A DNA stretch of 64,000 nucleotides. It comes from Acidimicrobiales bacterium (GTDB lineage: Bacteria > Actinomycetota > Acidimicrobiia > Acidimicrobiales > SHLQ01). The stretch lies in assembly GCA_020628865.1 (NCBI GenBank), contig JAHDEJ010000016.1, positions 34,903 to 98,902 on the forward strand, given 5' to 3'. Under the pieces are notes generated by a model. That model did no database searches, was not told where the DNA came from, and saw nothing but the letters and a program-made list of their open reading frames with translations. The translations under genes and the position numbers were made by a program. This document shows, piece by piece, positions 51,143 to 59,434 of the stretch (its first letter is position 1; the number at the start of each line of letters is the position of its first letter).

Positions 51143-52168
51143 CTACGACTGTCGAGCCATGTCCATCATCGACTCGAGACCGCGGGCCCGCTCGACGATC
51201 GATGCTTCAATACCTGGACATGAGGCAGCTACACCATCGAGAAACTGCTCATCCTCTGCCAAATCCACGCGGACTACGTCTTCTACTGGATAGTCGTTCA
51301 CCGCATAGAAGAGGGCCGAAGACGGTGCAGCTTCGAATGACCAACGAAACGGCATGTTCTCACCCGTAGCAAGGCGATAGTCATCTTCGATTCCGAAGAG
51401 AATGAGCTCGAACTGCTTTATGGTTAGTTCGAGATCGGTCCTTCGGTCCCGGTCATCGAACTGACCCGCCCGCATCTGGGCTCCTATCACCGCCCGTAGT
51501 TCGAGGGCGTCCTCAAGCCGAGCGCAGTAGTTCTCGTCCCCAACATCGAAGCCATATGACTCGAGCTGTCCAAGGTTGTAGGACGAAGCGGGAGCAACCT
51601 CGATTCTGTCGAACCCGCAGCTCGTTTGGGCCCAACGGTGTACGCGATCAGACGAGTCCTCCCAATCCTCGGCAAGGTGGAGTCCGATCGACGGGTCCGC
51701 GAATACTGCGAGGCGCAGCTCATTCTCAATGCCAACGAGGTTTCTGATCTCGACACTGCCGGGCGCCGGAGCCGATTCTTCCCCCACCAATGGTCCGTAG
51801 TTGTACAACTGATCGTCAAGCTCGACGGCGAGACGTCGCAAAGCGTCCCATGTGTCACGGTGCTCCTCCGGGAAGAAGCCGATGGGTGTGCCATCGCCAA
51901 TCGCCGCTCGAAAGGAACTCCTGACATCGAAGAACTCGAAGAGCGTTCCACAGAAGTCGATCTCCGGCCCGTTGATGAGAACGGGCGTAGAGCCAGGATC
52001 CTCCGGCCGGGTTGGCGGTTGTAGCGCCGTAGTCCCCGCATCTGATGGTTGCCGTAAGTCAGTGCTCACCGCCGAGGCGACCGATTCTGGCGGTCTATCC
52101 GCCGTCCGGGAGTCGGAAGCGCATGCTGACGCCAAGCAGAAGAGAGCGATGCTGGTCAGGAGCCGCAT
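51143..52168 (-). CDS. lipoprotein of unknown function
   Basis: The 341-residue protein begins MRLLTSIALFCLASAC, a lipobox-bearing signal. The mature part is acidic with helical segments (IDFCGTLFEFFDVRSSFR, LRRLAVELDDQLYNYG, LTIKQFELILFGIEDDY) and four or more cysteines (DFCGT, TSCGF, NYCARL, SCPGI) that could form disulfides. ATG 52168 was chosen to place the lipobox correctly. It lies immediately downstream of a tRNA-Thr pseudogene. No homologous family recognised. Confidence 0.75.
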   Translation of the reverse strand: MRLLTSIALFCLASACASDSRTADRPPESVASAVSTDLRQPSDAGTTALQPPTRPEDPGSTPVLINGPEIDFCGTLFEFFDVRSSFRAAIGDGTPIGFFPEEHRDTWDALRRLAVELDDQLYNYGPLVGEESAPAPGSVEIRNLVGIENELRLAVFADPSIGLHLAEDWEDSSDRVHRWAQTSCGFDRIEVAPASSYNLGQLESYGFDVGDENYCARLEDALELRAVIGAQMRAGQFDDRDRRTDLELTIKQFELILFGIEDDYRLATGENMPFRWSFEAAPSSALFYAVNDYPVEDVVRVDLAEDEQFLDGVAASCPGIEASIVERARGLESMMDMARQS

Positions 52169-52235
52169 TTCAAGAAGATCGGTAGGGCGGCGACCCCCTT
52201 GAGCCGCCCACGGTCGACTACATGATGTTGAAGAG

Positions 52236-52309
52236 AGCCCGAGAGGAGAATCGAACTCCTGACCCATTCATTCCGGGAAGGTCGGCACTGAACGCTGTGC
52301 TAACCGGCC
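52236..52309 (-). pseudogene. degenerate tRNA-Thr copy A
   Basis: The 3' half (T arm, variable region and acceptor end, about 52236-52270) matches the tRNA-Thr at 55551-55623 with few changes. The 5' half is diverged: anticodon arm and acceptor pairing are broken, but the D stem is kept as GCAC/GTGC in place of GCTC/GAGC. It shares this D arm and the following palindrome with copy B. Probably a non-functional tRNA copy or attachment-site remnant. Confidence 0.7.
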
Positions 52310-52318
52310 AGGACTCGC

Positions 52319-52334
52319 CGGTTCCGCGGAACCG
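52319..52334. repeat. GGTTCCGCGGAACC palindrome (family member 2)
   Basis: CGGTTCCGCGGAACCG is a perfect 16-bp palindrome 10 nt beyond tRNA-Thr copy A, upstream of it in tRNA orientation. The same palindrome accompanies copy B at the same relative position. Confidence 0.7.
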
Positions 52335-52386
52335 CATGGGCGCTGTTTCATGGCGATGTACTGATGAGGGACAGCGTCTCGTCAAC

Positions 52387-53118
52387 TCACGACGGGTTCT
52401 CGTACAAGAACATGTCCATCGGGAAATACTCGAGACCCTCGAACTTTGCGCCGTCCATACCCAACGCCTTCGCCGTCGCCGCCCCTTCGAAGCACCAGTA
52501 CCCGTGAAACGAACCAGACTCCACGTGCTTGTGCGAATCGAACCACGCCGCCTCCGAATGATTCCAGTACCACTCATCACGCACGTAGGTGACAAGCCGA
52601 TCAACCGCATCCTCTGGCCGACCATCGATGTGCAACTGGACCGCCTCCTCGATCCCCTCCCGATACTCCGGAGTCGACACCATCGAATCGGCCTCATCAT
52701 CCGACCCATCCGCAAGCCACACCGTCAACGCCACGCCATCGCTGCACACACTCCGCTCAACGAGCGCTCTCGCCGACGTCCGGGCGGCGGCATCCCCGAG
52801 GAGACACGCCAGGCTCGCGAACGAGATGAAGTCCCCGTCTCCGCCTGTGCTCGGCGGCGTGACCTTGTCGACCATCTCGCCAGCGAGCGACATGTCGATG
52901 GCAAGATCTGAAACCGCCTCCCCGGCCGAGTAGGCAGGAACGATCGAGTGCATGCGGTTTCGCCAGAGGGCCCCGTAGGCACGGGAAAGCGACTCATCGG
53001 GGACCGTTCCGGCCTCGAGAGCTGCTTCAGCCTTCGCAATCTTGTTCCGGTAGTACCGCGCCCTGCGGGGAAAGTAGTCCTCGTCGGGCGAGAAACTCTT
53101 CTGCCGAGACGCGCTCAC
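52387..53118 (-). CDS. PoNi/DUF1911-like protein (possible immunity protein)
   Basis: The 243-residue soluble protein ends with GYWCFEGAATAKALGMDGAKF and EYFPMDMFLY, which resembles the C-terminal GYW-FE-AA-A--Y-IDD--Y-YYP-D pattern of DUF1911/PoNi proteins, immunity partners of PoNe DNase toxins. The N-terminal helical half (YYRNKIAKAEAALEAGTV) fits the paired DUF1910-like domain. No toxin gene is adjacent, so it would be an orphan immunity gene. It sits between two tRNA-Thr pseudogenes. Assignment is by remembered motif and is moderate. Confidence 0.6.
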   Translation of the reverse strand: MSASRQKSFSPDEDYFPRRARYYRNKIAKAEAALEAGTVPDESLSRAYGALWRNRMHSIVPAYSAGEAVSDLAIDMSLAGEMVDKVTPPSTGGDGDFISFASLACLLGDAAARTSARALVERSVCSDGVALTVWLADGSDDEADSMVSTPEYREGIEEAVQLHIDGRPEDAVDRLVTYVRDEWYWNHSEAAWFDSHKHVESGSFHGYWCFEGAATAKALGMDGAKFEGLEYFPMDMFLYENPS

Positions 53119-53185
53119 GTTGCGAACCGCACTGGTGCAATTGGACCGAGTGGGTCCACCATCGGGTCAGGCCTATGCACGATCG

Positions 53186-53686
53186 CTACCCCTCCGGCAA
53201 CAGATCGCACTCACCGGACCGAAGCAACGCAAACAGCTCCCTCAACGCTGTTGCGCTGAAGTCTGGAAATCCGCGCGCATCGGCCGGCATTCGGCAGAGC
53301 TCGGCGGCGCGATCCGAGAAGGTTGCCTCATCGTGCCACCAGACGATCCGACCCCACCGAACTGAAATGGCGGCCTCCCAGCTATCTGCATCTGCCGGTA
53401 GAGAGGCACTCTGGTCGGGCTGCAGAACCGCGCCACAGTGCGCCATGCTGGCATCGAGTGCTGTCTGTTCAGCAGGGGGCAACGAATCAAACCAATCACC
53501 CTTCTCCGTTGTCTCGCTGCAGAGGAACTGAACGGTCTCGTGAAACGCGCCAATCGACCGATCAACGCCGTACTCATCGTGAAGGTCCATGACTTCGCTG
53601 TCGAAGTCAGCGAGCGTCTGTGCGCTCGAGTCGCCACTGCAGGCCGCCAAGACGGCAACTCCAAGAAGGCCAACTAGAAAACGCAT
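53186..53686 (-). CDS. lipoprotein of unknown function
   Basis: The 166-residue product has a clear lipoprotein signal, MRFLVGLLGVAVLAACSG. The mature part is acidic and tryptophan-containing (WEAAISVRWGRIVWWHDE) with four cysteines beyond the lipid anchor (FLCSE, AHCGA, ELCRM, GECDL). No family recognised. It forms a pair with the PoNi-like gene on the same strand (67-nt gap) within the tRNA-delimited cassette. Confidence 0.72.
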   Translation of the reverse strand: MRFLVGLLGVAVLAACSGDSSAQTLADFDSEVMDLHDEYGVDRSIGAFHETVQFLCSETTEKGDWFDSLPPAEQTALDASMAHCGAVLQPDQSASLPADADSWEAAISVRWGRIVWWHDEATFSDRAAELCRMPADARGFPDFSATALRELFALLRSGECDLLPEG

Positions 53687-53809
53687 TTTGGGCTATCGGC
53701 TCACACCACGCTGGATTGAGACGAGCCTCACTGTTGTGCGCTGCTGTCCGACCGCAGTTCTGGTGCCCGACGATCCGCATCCAGAGAGATCGTTGAGCCT
53801 TCAGTGCAG

Positions 53810-53883
53810 AGCCCGAGAGGAGAATCGAACTCGTGACCTATTCACTACGAGAAGTTCGGCACTCAACGCTGTGCTATTCGGCG
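53810..53883 (-). pseudogene. degenerate tRNA-Thr copy B
   Basis: From the acceptor 3' strand through the T arm and into the anticodon loop this copy is nearly identical to the real tRNA-Thr and keeps the CTCGTA anticodon-loop sequence. Its anticodon stem and acceptor stem no longer pair fully; the D stem is GCAC/GTGC, as in copy A. It probably is not charged. The preserved block ends near the anticodon loop, a common crossover region for tyrosine integrases. Confidence 0.7.
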
Positions 53884-53891
53884 AGAAGCGT

Positions 53892-53909
53892 GCGGTTCCG
53901 CGGAACCGC
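53892..53909. repeat. GGTTCCGCGGAACC palindrome (family member 3)
   Basis: GCGGTTCCGCGGAACCGC is a perfect 18-bp palindrome 8 nt from tRNA-Thr copy B, mirroring the arrangement at copy A. The functional tRNA-Thr lacks it. Confidence 0.7.
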
Positions 53910-54022
53910 CACGAGCGCTGTGCTCAAAGTAATCTGCTGTAACGAAACGCGCTTGTCGGAGCGGCTCCGTCGTGAGCACCTGCGAGACACATCCATCTGC
54001 GGACACGACGTCGACTCGAGGC

Positions 54023-54523
54023 TCAGCGCCGAGGATCACCTTCAACTCGAGAGAACAAGATGCCTCCAGCTCGGGCAAGAGTGAGAGACTCGCCGTCGTC
54101 ACTCATCTCCAGGCCGAGCGGTCCAGATTCGATGATCGCTGCGATGAGACCGGTGTTGTCGAAGTCAAGACAGAGCACCTCGGTCGCGTGTCCGTTGGCG
54201 ACCACGTAACCTCCGTCATTCGATCGATCGAGAGACGCCCCAAATCCGTTACAGCCATCTGAACCGACCAACGACAGGGCTTCGGCATCTATCTCGGACC
54301 CCACAAACCCGATGAACGGCTCAAACTCGTTGTTGTAGCCGGATGAGTCGTCGACAACCCAGTAGCTGCCCGCCAAGTAGGCGATGGTGTCGCGCGCGGT
54401 GGGCGAAACACCCTCGCTCGGTACTGGATCTGCGAGGCCCATTGTCTGGGATAGCTGGCTGTCGCTGCCGCACCCGACCAGGAAGATGATCGCTGATAAC
54501 AGTACGCAAAGCCTCGACTTCAT
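54023..54523 (-). CDS. META/HslJ-like lipoprotein
   Basis: The 166-residue protein has a lipobox signal, MKSRLCVLLSAIIFLVGC. The mature region contains LAGSYWVVDDSSGYNNE and VGSDGCNGFGASLD; the G-x-x-GCN-F pattern is characteristic of META domains, as in the heat-inducible lipoprotein HslJ. META domains are beta-rich and linked to stress or antibiotic tolerance, with unclear chemistry. Located in the second tRNA-delimited cassette. Confidence 0.65.
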   Translation of the reverse strand: MKSRLCVLLSAIIFLVGCGSDSQLSQTMGLADPVPSEGVSPTARDTIAYLAGSYWVVDDSSGYNNEFEPFIGFVGSEIDAEALSLVGSDGCNGFGASLDRSNDGGYVVANGHATEVLCLDFDNTGLIAAIIESGPLGLEMSDDGESLTLARAGGILFSRVEGDPRR

Positions 54524-54591
54524 GGTCCTTGTACGGACACCACGCCGAGCGAGTTCCCGCGGCGCATCTCCGGGTTAGGTAGCGGGAACAG

Positions 54592-55281
54592 GTGGCCGAA
54601 GAGGAAACCGTGACTGAACGAAGCTCGATCGCTGATGACCTGCGCACGATCCGTCGAATAGTTGACGCTCAGCCGATCGCTGGGCGCCGAGCACGCACTC
54701 CGTGGTGGGGGACGCCGTGTGAGGAGTCCGCACTGGAACTACTCGAAAAGGAGTACGGCGTAGTTCCGGACGATGTCAAACACTTCTATCGAACGACCGA
54801 CATTGCGACGTTTGGCCCCTTCGATGAGATTCTGGGACCAGTGACGCTCGTTGACCTGCGGGAGAGGTTGAGTTCCACCTTTGCTCCAGAGGCCATTGAG
54901 CAGGTGCCTGAGATCTACGAACGGAATGGGCCGATGGGGCACGCGGTGCTTCCCATGAGTTCTTGGCTGGATTTCGGGTGCTTGATCGAGCTCGGAGGGC
55001 CGCAGCACGGCCGGGTGATTTCTCCGCCCTACTTTGGGGACTTCTGGCGGACGTTGGCGTGGAGCCTTGCCGATGCCGTGGCGTGCATCCGAGAGCTGTA
55101 CGAGATGGGTTGGTACGGCTGGCAGGCCTATCCGTCTGGTCAGAAAGGAAGTCCCCGCCCCGATCCACAGGAAGAGTTGGAGCGACTTCAGCCGATCTTT
55201 GGTCGGTGGAACTGCAATCCGGTGATCGCAGGATTCGAAGCCCGTCACAGTTCCGAACCGGAGCGGCCAACGGATCGCTAG
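54592..55281 (+). CDS. SUKH (SMI1/KNR4)-like protein
   Basis: The 229-residue soluble protein contains ESALELLEKEYGVVPDDVKHFY, the start pattern of SMI1/KNR4 (SUKH) domains (E--E--LG--LP-D---F), and later SWLDFGCLIEL and FWRTLAWSLADAVACI. Bacterial SUKH proteins are mainly immunity proteins against nuclease toxins. No toxin is next to it. GTG 54592 is taken as start; a GTG six codons later is possible. Divergent from the META-like lipoprotein (68-nt gap), in the cassette between copy B and the true tRNA-Thr. Confidence 0.6.
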   Translation: MAEEETVTERSSIADDLRTIRRIVDAQPIAGRRARTPWWGTPCEESALELLEKEYGVVPDDVKHFYRTTDIATFGPFDEILGPVTLVDLRERLSSTFAPEAIEQVPEIYERNGPMGHAVLPMSSWLDFGCLIELGGPQHGRVISPPYFGDFWRTLAWSLADAVACIRELYEMGWYGWQAYPSGQKGSPRPDPQEELERLQPIFGRWNCNPVIAGFEARHSSEPERPTDR

Positions 55282-55550
55282 CCGCCGACAGATTCGAGAG
55301 GCATCCACCGATGAGGTACGGGAGGGGTTCGCCTGCGGCGCTCTCTACCTCGTGACGGGGGCGGCGGGCTCGACGGGCTCGGATGGGGACGGGCGGGCAT
55401 CCTGCCGCTGCCAGGGCGAGGAGGATGATCAGGGCCGACCGCAGTCGATATACGTCGGTCGGTTGGCGCCGATACTGATCTGCTGAGCGAGCGCTGTGCT
55501 ACAGACAACCTCGTTGACGCGCCCATACCGATGCCGAGTTCTCACTGCAG

Positions 55551-55623
55551 AGCCCGAGAGGAGAATCGAACTCCTGACCTATTCATTACGAGTGAATTGC
55601 TCTACCGACTGAGCTACCCGGGC
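55551..55623 (-). tRNA. tRNA-Thr (anticodon CGT)
   Basis: A complete cloverleaf is present: acceptor GCCCGGG/CTCGGGC (one G-T pair), D stem GCTC/GAGC, anticodon stem ATTCA/TGAAT with loop CTCGTAA, T stem AGGAG/CTCCT with loop TTCGATT. The anticodon CGT reads ACG (threonine). CCA is not encoded. Two degenerate copies lie about 1.7 and 3.3 kb to the left in the same orientation. Confidence 0.95.
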
Positions 55624-55709
55624 GTGGACCCAAAACGGTAGCAGCATCCGAACGGGTTACCGACCGGCGACGCGTTACATCCGCCCGCGAAATGGCCGAT
55701 GATTGAGTG

Positions 55710-57548
55710 ATGGCAGGTCGAGCGCTCCAGCTGGTGTCCGAGGAGGACCCGGACGATGGCGACGCCCTGCTGCGCCTGCGGGCTCGCATCGCCACCCAGA
55801 TCGCCGAAGGCCAGCGCCACGACGTCATCATCGATGCGCTCACCCGCACGCTGACCCAACGAATCCCCGGCAGCACCGCGCTCGTCGTCCACGTCGAAGA
55901 CCAGATCGCCCGGGTCGCCGCATCGACCGCTCCCCCGGCCATCCAACGGCTCATCCATGGCCGCAGGCAACGCCACTGGTTCGGTGCCTGGGCTGCCGCC
56001 ATGGCCCGGAGCAGCGAAGTCACCATCCCCGAGCTCGCCGCCAGCAGCCTCTACCGGGAACACCGCGGCCTCTTCGTGCAACACAAGATGCTCGCCGTCC
56101 GCGCTGCTCCCATCATCGGCCGGCACAACCTGATGGCCGGCGCCCTCGCCCTCTACCTCTCCGATCAGCGGCTTCTCACCACCGACGAACTCGACCTGTT
56201 CGAAGAGGTCGCCTCGCTCCTCCGCCTCGCGCTGCACCACGAGCAGGCGCAACAAGAGCTGCTCGACCGGCTTCGCCACGACCCGCTGACCGGCCTCGAG
56301 AACCGAGACGGCCTCGAGGAACACATCCGCCGCGCCCTCGACGCAGCCGAAGGCCACGGTGGTCTCGTCGGCCTGCTGTTCGTCGACATCGACGACCTGA
56401 CGCTCGTGAACGACAGCCTCGGCCACACGGTCGGCGACACCGTGATCGCCATGACCGCCGAACGCATCCAACGACAGCTACTCCCCGGCGACACCGTCGT
56501 GCGCTTCGGTGGCGACGAGTTCATCGTCGTGCTCGAACGCATCGAGAACATGGCTGACGCCAGCAATGTCGCCGAACGCATTCGACAAGCCATCGGGGAA
56601 CCGATCCGCCTCGACGACAACGAGCTCACCACCACCGTCTCGATCGGCATCACCAGTGGCGGCACCGGCACTGCGCCTCTCGAACTGATCGACGAAGGTC
56701 ATGCTGCCGTCGTCCGGGCGAAGCAGGGCGGTCGCGGCTCCACCACCACCCACGACCTGGGGCTCGACACCGGCGCCAGCGACCGGCTCGGTCGCGAAAC
56801 CCGGCTCCGCGAGGGCCTCGAGAACAGCGAGTTCGTGCTGTTCTGGCAGCCCAAGGTGAACGTCAGCACCGGCAACATCGTCGGTGCGGAAGCGCTGGTG
56901 CGCTGGGACCACCCGGAACTCGGCATCGTCGGGCCCGACGAGTTCATCGCCACGGCCGAACGTTCCGGAGCGATCAACGACCTGAGCGACTGGGTCCTCT
57001 GGCAGACGGCAAAGGAAGTCGAAGCGTTCGCACAGATCAACCCAGACTTCTCCGTCGCCGTCAACATGTCGGCCACCCAGCTGGCACGACCGCGTTGCGT
57101 TGAATCCATCGGGGACGCGCTCGACGCCTACGGAGTTCGCGCCGGGCAACTCATCGTCGAACTCACCGAATCCGTGCTTGCCGACGACACCGTCGTCCAA
57201 CGCATCCACGAACTTCGGTCGCTCGGTGTGCGCGTTGCGATCGACGACTTCGGCACGGGCTACTCCTCGCTCGCCTACGTGCAACAGCTGCCCGTCGGCA
57301 TGGTGAAGATCGATCGAGCGTTCCTCGGTGGGCTCACCAAGGACGGAGACGGTGCGCCGATCCTGCAGGCAGCCGTGGCGATGGCACAGGCCCTCGACAT
57401 GCGAACCACCGTCGAAGGTGTCGAAACCCAGGACCAGTTGACGGGCCTGCGCGCACTCGGGGTCGACTGGGCGCAGGGTTACCTGTTTGCCGAACCGAGC
57501 CCGCAGGCCAACCTGGTGTCGCTGATGCTCAGTGACACCAGCTGGTGA
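55710..57548 (+). CDS. GAF-GGDEF-EAL cyclic-di-GMP signalling protein
   Basis: This cytoplasmic protein of 612 residues has a GAF domain (about 20-180), a GGDEF domain with GGDEF at 267-271, and an EAL domain (about 360-600) with AEALVRW, ELTES, DDFGTGYSS, KIDRAFL and EGVET, the metal and catalytic residues of active phosphodiesterases. The I-site arginine is absent (LPGD instead of RxxD), so feedback inhibition of the cyclase part is unlikely. It could make and break cyclic-di-GMP or use GGDEF as a GTP sensor. A GTG directly upstream (55707) is an alternative start. Confidence 0.93.
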   Translation: MAGRALQLVSEEDPDDGDALLRLRARIATQIAEGQRHDVIIDALTRTLTQRIPGSTALVVHVEDQIARVAASTAPPAIQRLIHGRRQRHWFGAWAAAMARSSEVTIPELAASSLYREHRGLFVQHKMLAVRAAPIIGRHNLMAGALALYLSDQRLLTTDELDLFEEVASLLRLALHHEQAQQELLDRLRHDPLTGLENRDGLEEHIRRALDAAEGHGGLVGLLFVDIDDLTLVNDSLGHTVGDTVIAMTAERIQRQLLPGDTVVRFGGDEFIVVLERIENMADASNVAERIRQAIGEPIRLDDNELTTTVSIGITSGGTGTAPLELIDEGHAAVVRAKQGGRGSTTTHDLGLDTGASDRLGRETRLREGLENSEFVLFWQPKVNVSTGNIVGAEALVRWDHPELGIVGPDEFIATAERSGAINDLSDWVLWQTAKEVEAFAQINPDFSVAVNMSATQLARPRCVESIGDALDAYGVRAGQLIVELTESVLADDTVVQRIHELRSLGVRVAIDDFGTGYSSLAYVQQLPVGMVKIDRAFLGGLTKDGDGAPILQAAVAMAQALDMRTTVEGVETQDQLTGLRALGVDWAQGYLFAEPSPQANLVSLMLSDTSW

Positions 57549-57551
57549 ACC

Positions 57552-59384
57552 TCAGCTGTCCAAGCCGTCCAACAGGCTGGTACGAAGCTCGTTCGACAGC
57601 GCATCGAACATGGCACCCATGGCGTCGGAATCGATCGTGTGTGACTCGGTGACGTAGTCGGCCGGATCCAGATAGAGATCCACGCCGGTGAACGCAAGAC
57701 CATCGTCCGTGTCGGCGCCGATCATGATCGGGCCGTCGTCCCACGCCGTCGACGTGAGCACCGAGCCCGGGTCGTCGACCGGCGTCCCGAAGCCGAACGC
57801 CATTCGAACGTGCGAACCGGCATTGCCGAGCGCAACGGTCGTGCGGGTGCCGTCGGCCGGGTTCTCGAAACGAACGCTGTGCTGCAGACCCGTGGCAACC
57901 ATGTCCAACACGGCCAGGCCACGGTCGGCGGCCACGTTCATGAAGCCGGCCAGCAACACCACGATCTTGCGGTCCGCTCGAAGCTCGCTGGCCTCGACCG
58001 TCGCCGAACGATCGAGCAGATCGTTGAACAGCGCCGCCTGCGCAGCCACCGCCGGGTCGACTGCTTCGACCGGAGCTTCGGCCACCTCTTCGACAACCGG
58101 CTCGTAAACCTCGGCGGGCGCGTCGGCCACGAACGAGTCGACAACGGCCGGTTCCTCGACTGCGAGGTCCTCGACCGGCGCTTCCTCCGCCATCACGGCG
58201 TCGGGTTCGACCGACTCGGCGACCTCGACCATCGGCTCGGCCACGTCCTCGACCATCGGCTCGGCCACGTCCTCGACCGGAGCCTCGAACACCGCGGCTT
58301 CCTCAACCGCTTCGACCGGCGCCTCGAACACCGCGGCTTCCTCGACCGCTTCAACCGGCGCTTCCTCAGCCGGGGCAACGGGAGAATCGGCACCCAGCGC
58401 TTCGATCCGCTCGTTGACGGACTGCAACGGCGACACCGGATCCGGCATCACCTGCTCGACATTGGCGGCAAGGTCGCCGCCGTCGGGAACAACATCGCCA
58501 ACTGCGCCCATCACGTCGGCACCGTCGGGCACCGCGTCGGCCACGCCGCCCATCACGTCGGCGCCCTCGGCGGTCACCTCTTCCACCGCATCGCCAGCAC
58601 TGGAGAACAAGCCACCGGCAGCAGCGCCCGCAGCGGCAGCCACACCGGCACCTGCGCCAAACAGACCGGTGCTCAGCCCGCCGCCATCGGTGCTTTCGGG
58701 CGCAGCCTCAGCAGCGGCCGACTCTGCCGCCGGCTGGGTATCCGCCCACACATCGTCTGCAGCGCTCGGCTCGGGGCTGGCCCAGCTGAAATCTGCGCCT
58801 TCGGACTGGACGAGGTCCGCCTCGGGCTCGACCGCCTCTGGGGCAGCCCACACCTGCGTGGCATCGACCTCGCCACCCATCTCGATCACGTCGCCGGGCG
58901 CGCCGCTGTCGGCAAAGCCCGTCGTCTCTGCAACCTCTTCCACGACCGCCTGCGGCTCGAAGGCTGCAGCCTCAGGTTCGAACGCCTGCGTCGCCGCTTC
59001 CATCACGAACGGGTCGGCGGCCGTCTCGGCCACGGCGGGCTCTGCAGCGGCGGTACCGAACGTCATCGTCGCATCGGCCGCACCGGCCGGGGCGGGGTCG
59101 CCGAACACCGGGTCGCCCGAAGGAGGGGGCGGAAGCGTCTCGACCGGATCCTGCGTGAGCGCCACGAGGCCGGGAACAGAGTTGAACGGCACCCAGTCCG
59201 GCTCGCCGGCCCACCACACGAGGGTGCCCGGAAGACGTTGGCCCTGCTTCACGCTGTCGATGATGGCCCGCATCGGGAACGGACCCGCCTGGGCACCGTT
59301 GTCCACCGCAAAGGAAATCGCCTCATCGAGGTCGGGGAGTTCGCTGCTCAACACTGCCTCTTTCACCTGAAAAACAAAGGACAA
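57552..59384 (-). CDS. GYF-like domain protein with long acidic low-complexity region
   Basis: The 610-residue protein has an N-terminal GYF_2-like domain (about 32-75: AGPFPMRAIIDSVKQGQ, then LVWWAGEPDWVPF), a 350-residue Val/Glu/Ala-rich disordered middle with tandem VEEAAVFEAPVEA units (about 340-375), and a C-terminal domain (about 440-610) with alternating strands and helices (DRKIVVLLAGFMNVAADRG, HVRMAFGFGTPV). No signal peptide is visible. GYF_2 domains often mediate protein interactions in membrane-linked proteins. C-terminal domain unrecognised. Confidence 0.72.
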   Translation of the reverse strand: MSFVFQVKEAVLSSELPDLDEAISFAVDNGAQAGPFPMRAIIDSVKQGQRLPGTLVWWAGEPDWVPFNSVPGLVALTQDPVETLPPPPSGDPVFGDPAPAGAADATMTFGTAAAEPAVAETAADPFVMEAATQAFEPEAAAFEPQAVVEEVAETTGFADSGAPGDVIEMGGEVDATQVWAAPEAVEPEADLVQSEGADFSWASPEPSAADDVWADTQPAAESAAAEAAPESTDGGGLSTGLFGAGAGVAAAAGAAAGGLFSSAGDAVEEVTAEGADVMGGVADAVPDGADVMGAVGDVVPDGGDLAANVEQVMPDPVSPLQSVNERIEALGADSPVAPAEEAPVEAVEEAAVFEAPVEAVEEAAVFEAPVEDVAEPMVEDVAEPMVEVAESVEPDAVMAEEAPVEDLAVEEPAVVDSFVADAPAEVYEPVVEEVAEAPVEAVDPAVAAQAALFNDLLDRSATVEASELRADRKIVVLLAGFMNVAADRGLAVLDMVATGLQHSVRFENPADGTRTTVALGNAGSHVRMAFGFGTPVDDPGSVLTSTAWDDGPIMIGADTDDGLAFTGVDLYLDPADYVTESHTIDSDAMGAMFDALSNELRTSLLDGLDS

Positions 59385-59434
59385 CGGCCCCGTCGTCCCA
59401 CTCGATGTCTAGCAAACGATCGTAGTCTGACGGA

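Larger units (their letters stand above)
53687..54022. other. 336-nt non-coding gap containing tRNA-like sequence
   Basis: This gap holds tRNA-Thr copy B (53810-53883) and the palindrome at 53892-53909. The rest shows no credible gene. The region around 53901-53921 (GAGCGCTGTGCTC) has relatives near copy A and 55490, again suggesting repeated tRNA flanks. Confidence 0.6.

Noticed and set aside
55282..55550. Possible remnant lipoprotein on the minus strand (frame with LRSALIILLALAAAGC)
   Set aside because: A lipobox-like stretch is visible but no start codon precedes it in frame and the frame runs into the antisense of the SUKH-like gene. At most a decayed fragment.
52236..55623. A classic integrative element with attL/attR
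   Set aside because: No integrase, excisionase or replication gene lies between the tRNA copies, and the copies retain D-arm-like sequence, which a simple displaced 3' tRNA end would not. Tandem duplication or integrase-less cassettes fit better.
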